Both the position numbers and the translations under genes were made by a program. A DNA stretch of 64,000 nucleotides from the NCBI RefSeq assembly GCF_016865425.1, contig NZ_AP023355.1, positions 7,252,198-7,316,197 of the forward strand, in the 5' to 3' direction. This stretch comes from Actinocatenispora thailandica (GTDB taxonomy: Bacteria; Actinomycetota; Actinomycetes; Mycobacteriales; Micromonosporaceae). A model generated the notes under the pieces. It made no database searches. It saw only the letters and a list, made by a program, of their open reading frames with translations, and had not been told where the DNA came from. This document shows positions 36,153-43,605 of this stretch, in pieces (within the stretch, counting starts at the first letter, position 1; every line of letters begins with the position of its first letter).

Positions 36153-36764
36153 GTGACTGCGGCGTTCGTCGACCTGGGCGCCCTGCTCGGCCAGTACGGC
36201 TACCTCGCGGTGGCCGTGCTGGTGCTGGTGGAGGACTTCGGGGTGCCCGCACCGGGCGAGACGGTGCTGATCCTGGCCTCGATCGCGGCGCACGCCGGCC
36301 GGTTGAACATCCTCGCCGTCGCGGCGATCGCCTTCGTCGCCGCCGTCGCCGGCGACAACATCGGCTTCGCCATCGGCCACTTCGGTGGTCGGCCGCTGCT
36401 GCACCGGTTCGGCCGGTACGTGCTGCTCACCCCGCGCCGGCTGGACCGGGCCGAACGGTTCATGCTGCGGCACGGCGGGAAGGTCGTGGTGATCGCCCGG
36501 TTCGTGGAGGGCCTGCGGCAGGCGAACGGCCTGCTCGCCGGCGTCACCGGGATGCGGTGGCGCCGGTTCCTCGCGTTCAACATGATCGGCGCCGCCGCCT
36601 GGGTCGGCGTCTGGGCCGCCCTCGGGTACCTGGCCGGCGGGCACCTGCCCGCGATCGAACACCTGATCACCCGGTACCAGCTGTACCTGCTCGGCGCCGC
36701 CGTGCTCGCCGTCGCCGGGTTCGCCGGCTGGCGGGTACTGCGCGCCCGGCGGCGCCGGCGATAA
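36153..36764 (+). CDS. DedA-family membrane protein
   Basis: A 203-residue DedA/VTT-domain protein. Key motifs are VEDFGVPAPGETVLILASIA, the GDNIGFAIGHFGGRPLL loop and FVEGLRQANGLLAGVTGMRW, the [F/Y]-x-R-x2-P-like re-entrant signature seen in VTT proteins (here with RFVEGLRQ). Several membrane helices follow. DedA proteins flip lipid carriers such as undecaprenyl phosphate or phospholipids. GTG 36153 is preferred for its GGGGAGG site. Confidence 0.88.
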   Translation: MTAAFVDLGALLGQYGYLAVAVLVLVEDFGVPAPGETVLILASIAAHAGRLNILAVAAIAFVAAVAGDNIGFAIGHFGGRPLLHRFGRYVLLTPRRLDRAERFMLRHGGKVVVIARFVEGLRQANGLLAGVTGMRWRRFLAFNMIGAAAWVGVWAALGYLAGGHLPAIEHLITRYQLYLLGAAVLAVAGFAGWRVLRARRRRR

Positions 36765-37011
36765 CCGTTGGGCCGCTTGGGCTCGCCGAGGCTAGGGCGT
36801 GTCTTCATGGCCAGCCACCCGGCTGCGCCGGGCCCGTTCGCCCGCTCGCGGCGTTGTCGGCACGGGCGCATACGTCACCGGTATGCACCCGCACCTCCGC
36901 CTTCCGCCGAGTCCGCGAACCGGGCCGCCTTCGCCCGCCGCTTCGCCACGGCGTGACGGCCGCTGCGTCGCCGGGGCGTGACGGCCGCCGTCGCCGCGCA
37001 CGGCTCCCGGG

Positions 37012-38424
37012 TCAGCGCAGCAGGTGGCCGGAGAGGGCGTGCACGACCGGTTCGGCGGCGAGCCCGAGGGCGAGGGACCCGGCGGCGGCGGTGACGGCCA
37101 CCGCGGCCGGCCACCGGCCGGCGGGCGTCGGGTGCGGCGCGCCGTCCCGCTGGAACAGCGGGACGATCCAGCGCAGGTAGTAGTAGAGGCTGGCGAGCGT
37201 GTTGGCCGCGGCGACGACGACCAGCCAGAGCAGGTTGGCGTCGAACGCGGCCGTGAACACCGACAGCTTCCCCACGAAGATCGCGGTCGGCGGCGTGCCG
37301 ACCAGCCCGAGCAGGCAGATCACCAGCGCCAGTGCCAGCACCGGCCGCCGGCCGAACAGCCCGCGGTGGCCGTCCAGGGTCGCCGACGGCAGCGCGGCCA
37401 GGACGGCGAAGGCGCCGATGTTGGTGACCGCGTACCCGGCGAGGTAGAAGCCGAGGCCGGGCAGCGCGAGGGCGGCGTGCCCGGCGGCGGCGACGGCCAT
37501 CAGCAGGTAGCCGACCTGGCTGATGGTGGAGTAGGCGAGCAGCCGCCGCGGGTTGGTCTGCGCGAACGCGGCAAGGTTGCCCAGCGTCATGGTGCCGGCG
37601 GCGACGGCGGCGACCAGCAGCCGGCCGCCGGCGACCCCGGGTACCGCCACGTCGAGTAGCCGGTACGCGGCGATCAGCGCGCCGATCTTCGGGATGGTGG
37701 TGACGAACGCGGCGACCGGGGTGCCGGCGCCCTCGGCGACGTCCGGTACCCAGAACTGCGCCGGTGCGCCGCCGGCCTTGAACAGCAGCCCGCCGAACAC
37801 CCCGACGAACCCGGCGGCGGCCAGTACCGGCGGGGCACCGGGCAGCGTCCGGGCCAGCGTCGGGTAGTCGGTGCCGCCGCCGGCCGCCAGCAGGGCCGCG
37901 ACGCCGAGCATCAGCACCACCCCGAACAGCGCCCCGATCAGGTAGTACTTGAGGGCCGCCTCGGTGCCCGCCGGGTCGGCGTCGAACGCGGTCAGGGCGT
38001 AGAGCGGGACGCTGGCGAGCAGGTAGCCGGCGATCAGCAGCAGCAGGTCGTCGGTGCCGGCCAGCACCATGGCGCCGAGCGCGGCGAGCAGCAGCAGGAC
38101 GACGAACTCGGTCTCCCGCCGGTGCCCGGACAGCGTGCCGCCGGCCATCGCGAGGACCAGCAGGGTGCCGGCGAGGATCACCACCCGCGCCACGGCGAGG
38201 CCGGTGTCGACCGCGTAACTGCCGCCGAACACGGTACGGGCGGGGCCGGTGGCGGCGACGACGGCCGCGGCGATGCCGACCGTACAGCCGATCGCGCCGA
38301 GCAGCCGGACCAGCCACTGCCGCCGCCGGGGCAGCCACGAGCCGGCGAGCAGCCCGGCGACGGCCGCGACGGCCAGGGCGAGCTCGGGCAGCAGCGCGCC
38401 GGGATCCTCGTGCAGGCCGGTCAT
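37012..38424 (-). CDS. nuoN: NADH-quinone oxidoreductase subunit N (reduced complex I)
   Basis: A 470-residue antiporter-like proton channel subunit with about 14 membrane helices. Landmarks are LLLLIAGYLLASVPLYALTA, EAALKYYLIGALFGVVLMLG, LLFKAGGAPAQFWVPDVAEG and NPRRLLAYSTISQVGYLLMA. The glutamate/lysine residues of the half-channels appear retained. It is the last gene of the eight-gene nuo operon and overlaps nuoM by four bases (ATGA, 38421-38424). A 247-bp gap, 36765-37011, follows with no recognisable gene. Confidence 0.95.
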   Translation of the reverse strand: MTGLHEDPGALLPELALAVAAVAGLLAGSWLPRRRQWLVRLLGAIGCTVGIAAAVVAATGPARTVFGGSYAVDTGLAVARVVILAGTLLVLAMAGGTLSGHRRETEFVVLLLLAALGAMVLAGTDDLLLLIAGYLLASVPLYALTAFDADPAGTEAALKYYLIGALFGVVLMLGVAALLAAGGGTDYPTLARTLPGAPPVLAAAGFVGVFGGLLFKAGGAPAQFWVPDVAEGAGTPVAAFVTTIPKIGALIAAYRLLDVAVPGVAGGRLLVAAVAAGTMTLGNLAAFAQTNPRRLLAYSTISQVGYLLMAVAAAGHAALALPGLGFYLAGYAVTNIGAFAVLAALPSATLDGHRGLFGRRPVLALALVICLLGLVGTPPTAIFVGKLSVFTAAFDANLLWLVVVAAANTLASLYYYLRWIVPLFQRDGAPHPTPAGRWPAAVAVTAAAGSLALGLAAEPVVHALSGHLLR

Positions 38425-39902
38425 CGCGCGACCAGCTCCGCCGCGGTGCGGGCGGCCGGTTCGATCAGGTCGAGCAGGAACCGGGGCAGCACGCCGATCA
38501 GCAGCGCCAGCAGCATCAGCGGGACGATCGCCACCGCCTCCACGGCGGTCAGGTCGGTGACGGTGGCGCCGCGCGGTGCCCGGTAGCCGCCGAGGAAGAC
38601 CCGGCGCAGGGCGGCGAGGAACAGCGCCGCGGTGAGCAGGATGCCGAGCACCGCGATCGCGGTGGCGACCGGTACCGGGCCGAGGCTGCCGGCGAACACC
38701 TGGAACTCGGCGATGAAGCCGGAGAAGCCGGGCAGCCCGAGCGAGGCGAACGCGGCTGCGGCGGTCAGCATCGCGAACCGGGGCGTACGGGTGGCGAGCC
38801 CGCCGTAGGAGTCCATCGCGTAGCTGCCGCCCCGCTGGTACAGCACCCCGGACAGCAGGAACAGCGCGCCGGTGATCAGCCCGTGGCTGACCATCTGGGT
38901 GACCGCGCCGGTGACCGCCAGCGAGCGCGCCGCGGCGCCCGAGCCGAGCAGGCCGGCGGCGCCCACGGCGAGCAGGATGTAGCCCATGTGGTTGACCGAG
39001 GTGTAGGCGATCATCCGCTTGAAGTCGCGCTGCGCCAGCGCGACCAGCGCCCCGTAGACCACCGACACCACCCCGATCACCACCGCGACCAGCGCGTACC
39101 GCCGCCAGCTGTCCGGCAGCATCGGCATCGCGATCCGGACGAACCCGTAGGTGCCCATCTTGAGCAGCACGCCGGCCAGGATCGCCGAGCCGGCCGCGGG
39201 CGCGTCGGTGTGTGCGGGCGGCAGCCAGGTGTGGAACGGCACCGTCGGCGTCTTGATCGCCAGCCCGAGACCGATCGCCAGCAGCGCGAGGCCGCCGCCC
39301 AGACCGGTCAGCGGATGCGCGCGGGTCAGCGCCACCATGTCGAACGTGTGCGGGGTCGCCGACAGGTACAGGCCGATGAAGCCCAGCAGCAGCGCCAGCG
39401 AACCGAGGAACGTGTACAGGAAGAACTTGAGCGCCGAGCGTTGCCGGTCCCCGTGCCCCCAGCCGGCGATGACGAAGTACATGCCGACGATCGACAGGTC
39501 GAAGAAGACGAAGAACAGGATCAGGTCCAGCGACACGAACAGCCCCAGGCTGACCGTCTCCAGGAACAGGAACAGCGCGGCGAACCCGCGTACCCGGGTG
39601 CGTTGCCGCAGCGAGTAGATCGCGCAGGCGAGGAACAGCACGGCGGTCATGGCCAGCAGCGGCAGCGACAGCCCGTCGACGCCGACGTGATAGCCGACGC
39701 CGACGGACGGGATCCACGCCAGGTTCGTCTGGTACCCGATGCCGTGGCCCCGGTAGCCGACCCAGATGGCCACCACCAGCGCCAGGTCGACGGCGCTGGC
39801 CGCCACCCACAGCCAGCGGACCGCGCGGTCCGGCAGCCGGGGCACGGCCAGCAGCCCGACGCCGACCAGCAGCGGCCAGAACACCACCAGACTCAGCAGC
39901 AC
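38421..39902 (-). CDS. nuoM: NADH-quinone oxidoreductase subunit M (reduced complex I)
   Basis: A 493-residue proton-pumping subunit. Typical segments are LDLILFFVFFDLSIVGMYFV, IKTPTVPFHTWLPPAHTDAP, LAQRDFKRMIAYTSVNHMGY and GLPGFSGFIAEFQVFAGSLG. The usual E in FFVFFELSLIP is replaced by Asp (FFDLS), a conservative change at a residue important for proton transfer. It starts four bases before the end of nuoL. Membrane-embedded, it should form one of three antiporter-like modules with NuoL and NuoN. Confidence 0.95.
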   Translation of the reverse strand: MLLSLVVFWPLLVGVGLLAVPRLPDRAVRWLWVAASAVDLALVVAIWVGYRGHGIGYQTNLAWIPSVGVGYHVGVDGLSLPLLAMTAVLFLACAIYSLRQRTRVRGFAALFLFLETVSLGLFVSLDLILFFVFFDLSIVGMYFVIAGWGHGDRQRSALKFFLYTFLGSLALLLGFIGLYLSATPHTFDMVALTRAHPLTGLGGGLALLAIGLGLAIKTPTVPFHTWLPPAHTDAPAAGSAILAGVLLKMGTYGFVRIAMPMLPDSWRRYALVAVVIGVVSVVYGALVALAQRDFKRMIAYTSVNHMGYILLAVGAAGLLGSGAAARSLAVTGAVTQMVSHGLITGALFLLSGVLYQRGGSYAMDSYGGLATRTPRFAMLTAAAAFASLGLPGFSGFIAEFQVFAGSLGPVPVATAIAVLGILLTAALFLAALRRVFLGGYRAPRGATVTDLTAVEAVAIVPLMLLALLIGVLPRFLLDLIEPAARTAAELVAR

Positions 39903-39906
39903 GAGC

Positions 39907-41829
39907 TCACCTCGACCCGAAGACGATCAGCAGCAGGATCAACAGCGCGAGGCCGAGCACCGCCTGCGCGTAGTACTGGTGCAGCTGCCCGGTCTGCGGC
40001 AGCCGGGCCCACGACCCGAGCCGACGCACCCCGGCCGCGAGGGAACGGACCACGGTGTCGACCCGCAGCTCGACCACCGCACCGGCGGCCGTGGACAGGG
40101 CGGTCGCGCACCAGACCGCGGCGCGGACCCCGCCGTCGACCAGCCGATCGTCCACGGTGGCCAGCATTCGGGCGAGCCGCAGCACCGGCCGGGCGACCAG
40201 CACCGTCGCGGCCCGTTCCAGCAGGAGCCAGTCGACCAGCAGCCGGGTGGCCGCCGGCGCCGCGCCGCGCGACGCCGGACGTACCGGTACCGTGCTCGGG
40301 TCCGGCGCCGTGGTCGACGGTCGGCGCCGGGCCGACACCCGTTGCGCCGCGACGACGCCGCCGAGGGTGACCGCCGCGAGCAGGCCGGAGGTGACCAGTT
40401 CGGTGGCCGACGGGCCCGGTTCCGCCGGCACCCCGAGCAGCGCGCGCCAGGCGGCAGCGGCGGGCGGCAGCGACAGCGCGCCGAGCCCGGCGGCGCCGGC
40501 CGCGAGCGGCACCAGCGCGGCCCGCATCGGCGCGGTCACCGGCGCGCTCGGCTGCTCCCGGTACCGGTCGTCGCCGGGGCCGCGGTGCCACACCGCCGCG
40601 ATCGCCCGGCCCGAGTACGCGGCGGCGAGCACCGCGGCGGCCAGCCCGACCGCGTACAGCGCGGGCGACGAACGCCCGGCGGCGGCGAGGATCTCGTCCT
40701 TGGCGGCCCAGATCGACAGCGGCGGCAGCCCGGCGAGGCTCGCCGCGCCGATCGTGAACACGACCCCGACCAGCGGGTACCGTCGGGCCGCGCCGGCCAG
40801 CCCGGGCAGCTGCTTGGTGCCGAGCCCGGTCAGCCACGCGCCGGCGCACAGGAACAGCAGGGCCTTGGTGGCGGCGTGCGCGACGAACTGCTGGGCACCG
40901 CCGGCCACCGCGGTCACCCCCGCCGCGAGCACCAGGTACCCGAGCTGCGCGCAGGTGGAGGCGGCGAGCAGCTGCTTGAGGTCGCGCTGCGCCACCGCCA
41001 CCGCACCGAGGAGCAGCGCGGTACCGGCGCCGACCCAGGCGACCAGCGGCGCGGCCCAGGACGTCGCCGCGAGCAGCGGGTGCAGCCGCAGCAGCAGGTA
41101 CCCGCCGGCGGCGACCATGGTCGCCGAGTGCAGCAGCGCGGAGACCGGGCTGGGGCCGGCCATCGCCCGCGACAGCCAGAAGCTGAACGGCAGCTGCGCC
41201 GACTTGCCGAGCGCGGCCAGCACCACGCCGGCGGCGATCGCGTCCCGCCACCCGCCGGGTGCGCCGGTGAGCCCGGCCAGCCGCAGCCCCGGTACCCCGG
41301 CCGCCACCGCGGCACCCGCCGCCAGGTACAGGCCGACGTCGGCGGTGCGGGTGGTCAGGAACGCCACCTCGCCGCCGCGGACCCGGTCGAGGTCGCGGTG
41401 CCAGAAGCCGATCAGCGCGTACGAGGTGGCTCCCATCACCTCCCACGCCGCCAGCAGTACCGGCAGCGTCGTCGCAGTGACCGTCACCAGCATGGCGCCG
41501 GCGAACACCAGCATCAGCCCGAAGAACCGCCACCGGCCGGGATCCGCCGACAGCTCCCCGGCCGCGTAGGTCGACACCGCCAGGGTCACCGCCGAGACGG
41601 TCAGCACCAGGACCGCGGACAGGCCGTCGACCCGCAGCCCGGCCGGCAACCCGGCGAACAGCGGCACCGACGCCGCCGGCCGGGTCCCGGCGGCGAGCGC
41701 GGCCAGTACCACCGTGACCGCCGCGGTACCGGCCGCGACTGGTGCGGCGGCCCGGTTCGCGGCGCGGCCGGCGGCCAGCAGCGCCACGCCGGCGGCGACC
41801 GGCAGCACGACCAGCAGCAGGGCGATCAT
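39907..41829 (-). CDS. nuoL: NADH-quinone oxidoreductase subunit L (reduced complex I)
   Basis: A 640-residue distal antiporter-like subunit, with motifs AAWEVMGATSYALIGFWHRD, GKSAQLPFSFWLSRAMAGPS, LLHSATMVAAGGYLLLRLHP and AQRDLKQLLAASTCAQLGYL. The C-terminal lateral helix region ends LGLALLILLLIVFGSR. The start at 41829 overlaps nuoK (ATGA 41826-41829). Upstream in-frame sequence belongs to nuoK in another frame and is not coding. Length is normal, so the antiporter module seems complete. Confidence 0.95.
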   Translation of the reverse strand: MIALLLVVLPVAAGVALLAAGRAANRAAAPVAAGTAAVTVVLAALAAGTRPAASVPLFAGLPAGLRVDGLSAVLVLTVSAVTLAVSTYAAGELSADPGRWRFFGLMLVFAGAMLVTVTATTLPVLLAAWEVMGATSYALIGFWHRDLDRVRGGEVAFLTTRTADVGLYLAAGAAVAAGVPGLRLAGLTGAPGGWRDAIAAGVVLAALGKSAQLPFSFWLSRAMAGPSPVSALLHSATMVAAGGYLLLRLHPLLAATSWAAPLVAWVGAGTALLLGAVAVAQRDLKQLLAASTCAQLGYLVLAAGVTAVAGGAQQFVAHAATKALLFLCAGAWLTGLGTKQLPGLAGAARRYPLVGVVFTIGAASLAGLPPLSIWAAKDEILAAAGRSSPALYAVGLAAAVLAAAYSGRAIAAVWHRGPGDDRYREQPSAPVTAPMRAALVPLAAGAAGLGALSLPPAAAAWRALLGVPAEPGPSATELVTSGLLAAVTLGGVVAAQRVSARRRPSTTAPDPSTVPVRPASRGAAPAATRLLVDWLLLERAATVLVARPVLRLARMLATVDDRLVDGGVRAAVWCATALSTAAGAVVELRVDTVVRSLAAGVRRLGSWARLPQTGQLHQYYAQAVLGLALLILLLIVFGSR

Positions 41830-42131
41830 TTCTTCAGGTCCGCGGCCATGTCGGTCATGTCGACGTCGCGGGCCCGGAAGATCGCGGTGGTGACGGCGAA
41901 CCCCATCGCCATCTCGACCGCCATCACGGTGATCGCCACGACCACCAGGACCTGGCCGTCCGGCCGGTGCGGGGACAGGAACCACCAGGACGCGGCGCCG
42001 GCCACGATGACCGCGTTGACCATCAGCTCGATGCCCATCATGATCATCACGATCGACTGCTGGGACAGCGCGCCGTACAGCCCGATCGCCAGCAGCGCCG
42101 CCGCGAGCAGCAGGAACAGCTGGAGCATCAT
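41826..42131 (-). CDS. nuoK: NADH-quinone oxidoreductase subunit K (reduced complex I)
   Basis: A 101-residue three-helix subunit with the conserved core ALLAIGLYGALSQQSIVMIM followed by MGIELMVNAVIVAGAASWWF. The two glutamates that matter in NuoK are represented by GIELMVN and by TVMAVEMAMG. Start and stop codons overlap nuoJ (42128-42131) and nuoL (41826-41829). It belongs to the coupling region between the antiporter modules and NuoH. Confidence 0.95.
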   Translation of the reverse strand: MMLQLFLLLAAALLAIGLYGALSQQSIVMIMMGIELMVNAVIVAGAASWWFLSPHRPDGQVLVVVAITVMAVEMAMGFAVTTAIFRARDVDMTDMAADLKK

Positions 42132-42688
42132 CGGCCCACCCCGCCGCGGATCGGGTCGTCCGGGGCGCGCCGGTCCAGCTCGTCCCCGTACCGGTGGTAG
42201 CGGCCGCGGTGCTGCGCCAACACCACGGTGGCGACCATGGTGGCGAACAGCGCGAGCCCGAGCACCATCATCACCAGCATCTTCGAGCCCATCAGCGCCT
42301 CGCCGAGCTGCCGGGTCGGCTCCGCCGGCGGCGCGCCGCGCCGGGTCGGCCAGTGGATGAGCAGGATGCCCGCCGCCAGCACCAGGAAGGTGCCGACCGC
42401 GATCGCCAGCGAGCCTCTCCTGTTGTGCACCATGCTCATCGGCATCAGCCCGGCCGGATTCATCATGTACATGATCATGAAAACGGCCATCACGACCATC
42501 TCCATGATCATCATCAGGATGATCAACACCCCCAGGTACGCCAGGTCGAGCAGCAGCACGTCGACCGCGACGAACAGGAACGAGGCGAGCAGCGCGAACG
42601 TCGCCCGCGCCATCGAGTCGACCCAGAACACCGCCGCACCGGCCGCGACCGCGCCCACCGCGCAGACGACGAACACCACCAGCTGCAT
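42128..42688 (-). CDS. nuoJ: NADH-quinone oxidoreductase subunit J (reduced complex I)
   Basis: A 186-residue membrane subunit with AGAAVFWVDSMARATFALLA and LDLAYLGVLIILMMIMEMVV, matching NuoJ helices 2 and 3. The part between is unusually methionine-rich (VVMAVFMIMYMMNPAGLMPM). The hydrophilic C-terminus ends RGRYHRYGDELDRRAPDD. The ATG at 42688 lies five bases after the nuoH stop codon. Methionine-rich stretches can bind Cu(I), which may be relevant given the operator upstream of the operon, but this is speculation. Confidence 0.92.
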   Translation of the reverse strand: MQLVVFVVCAVGAVAAGAAVFWVDSMARATFALLASFLFVAVDVLLLDLAYLGVLIILMMIMEMVVMAVFMIMYMMNPAGLMPMSMVHNRRGSLAIAVGTFLVLAAGILLIHWPTRRGAPPAEPTRQLGEALMGSKMLVMMVLGLALFATMVATVVLAQHRGRYHRYGDELDRRAPDDPIRGGVGR

Positions 42689-42693
42689 CCCGC

Positions 42694-43605
42694 TCACCTC
42701 ACCAACACCACGATCGCCACCAGCAGCGCCTGCAGCAGCGTCGCCGGCAGCAGCACCACCCAGGACAGCTCGGTGAACCGGTCCATCCGTACCGTCGGCA
42801 ACCGGTCCCGCAACCACACCAGCAGCGTCAACACCGCCGCCGTCTTCACCAGCGACCACAGCCACGCCGGCAGCAGCGGCCCGGCGCCGCCGCCCAGGAA
42901 CGCCGGTACCGCGAAGGCCGCCGCGGCGGTCAGCATCAGGTAGCGGCCGGCGCGCAGCAGCAGGGCGTCCACCCCGGACAGTTCGGCGCCGACCCCGCCC
43001 GCCAGGTCCGCCTGGGCGGGCGCGTCGAACGGGCCCCAGAACGCCATCCCCAGCGCCGCCACCAGGTAGGCGACGAACGCCACCGGCATCCACACCACGA
43101 ACCACAGCCCGGACTGAGCGGCCACCACGTCGCCGACCCGCAGCGAACCGGCGCCCAGCGCCACCGTGGTCAGCGCGAACATGTGCGGCAGCTCGTACGC
43201 CAGCCCCTGCGCCAGGAAGCGGTAGCCGGCGACCAGCCCCCACACCGAGTTCGCGCCCCAGCCGGTCAGCCACAGGCCGGCCCAGACGACGACCTCCATC
43301 GCGTTGAACCAGACCACCCCGACCGGCGAGTCCCAGACCGTCCACCGGCCCAGCGGCACCACCAGTACCGCCAGCGTCGCGGCCACGCACACCGCGGCCG
43401 GACCCAACCGCCACAGCAGCCGGTCCGCGGCCACCGTCGACCGCCGCTGCTGGACCAGCAGCCGCGCCGCTTCCGCCCCCGGCGTACCGGCACCGGACGC
43501 GCGGCCGGCGGCCAGCCCGCCGCGCAGGGCCGCGGCGCCACCGGCCAGCGCCAGCAGTACCGCACCGGCGACCGGTACCGTCCACAGTGGAGCCTGTTCG
43601 ATCAT
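42694..43605 (-). CDS. nuoH: NuoH-like subunit lacking quinone-site loops (reduced complex I)
   Basis: A 303-residue membrane protein related to NuoH/HycD. Core helices are recognisable: LLWRLGPAAVCVAATLAVLV, GLVAGYRFLAQGLAYELPHM and LPAWLWSLVKTAAVLTLLVW followed by the conserved RDRLPTVRMDRF. However, the first cytosolic loop, normally ERK-x-GRMQ-RxGPNRVGP, is not there. It is replaced by an Ala/Gly-rich stretch (GLAAGRASGAGTPGAEAARL). The FD-x-TE-x-E-ELV loop is degenerate (FDAPAQADLAGGVGAELSGV). These loops build the quinone chamber in complex I. The gene overlaps the NuoB/D-like gene by four bases (ATGA, 43602-43605). Confidence 0.85.
   Translation of the reverse strand: MIEQAPLWTVPVAGAVLLALAGGAAALRGGLAAGRASGAGTPGAEAARLLVQQRRSTVAADRLLWRLGPAAVCVAATLAVLVVPLGRWTVWDSPVGVVWFNAMEVVVWAGLWLTGWGANSVWGLVAGYRFLAQGLAYELPHMFALTTVALGAGSLRVGDVVAAQSGLWFVVWMPVAFVAYLVAALGMAFWGPFDAPAQADLAGGVGAELSGVDALLLRAGRYLMLTAAAAFAVPAFLGGGAGPLLPAWLWSLVKTAAVLTLLVWLRDRLPTVRMDRFTELSWVVLLPATLLQALLVAIVVLVR

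Noticed and set aside
36765-37011. Possible IS remnant after the DedA gene (GGCGTGTCTTCATGGCCAGC string)
   Set aside because: No inverted partner or transposase similarity could be found in the 247-bp gap.
38883-42360. Long plus-strand frames opposite nuoM and nuoL
   Set aside because: Glutamine/arginine-rich antisense shadows of the nuo genes with no recognisable domains or ribosome-binding sites.
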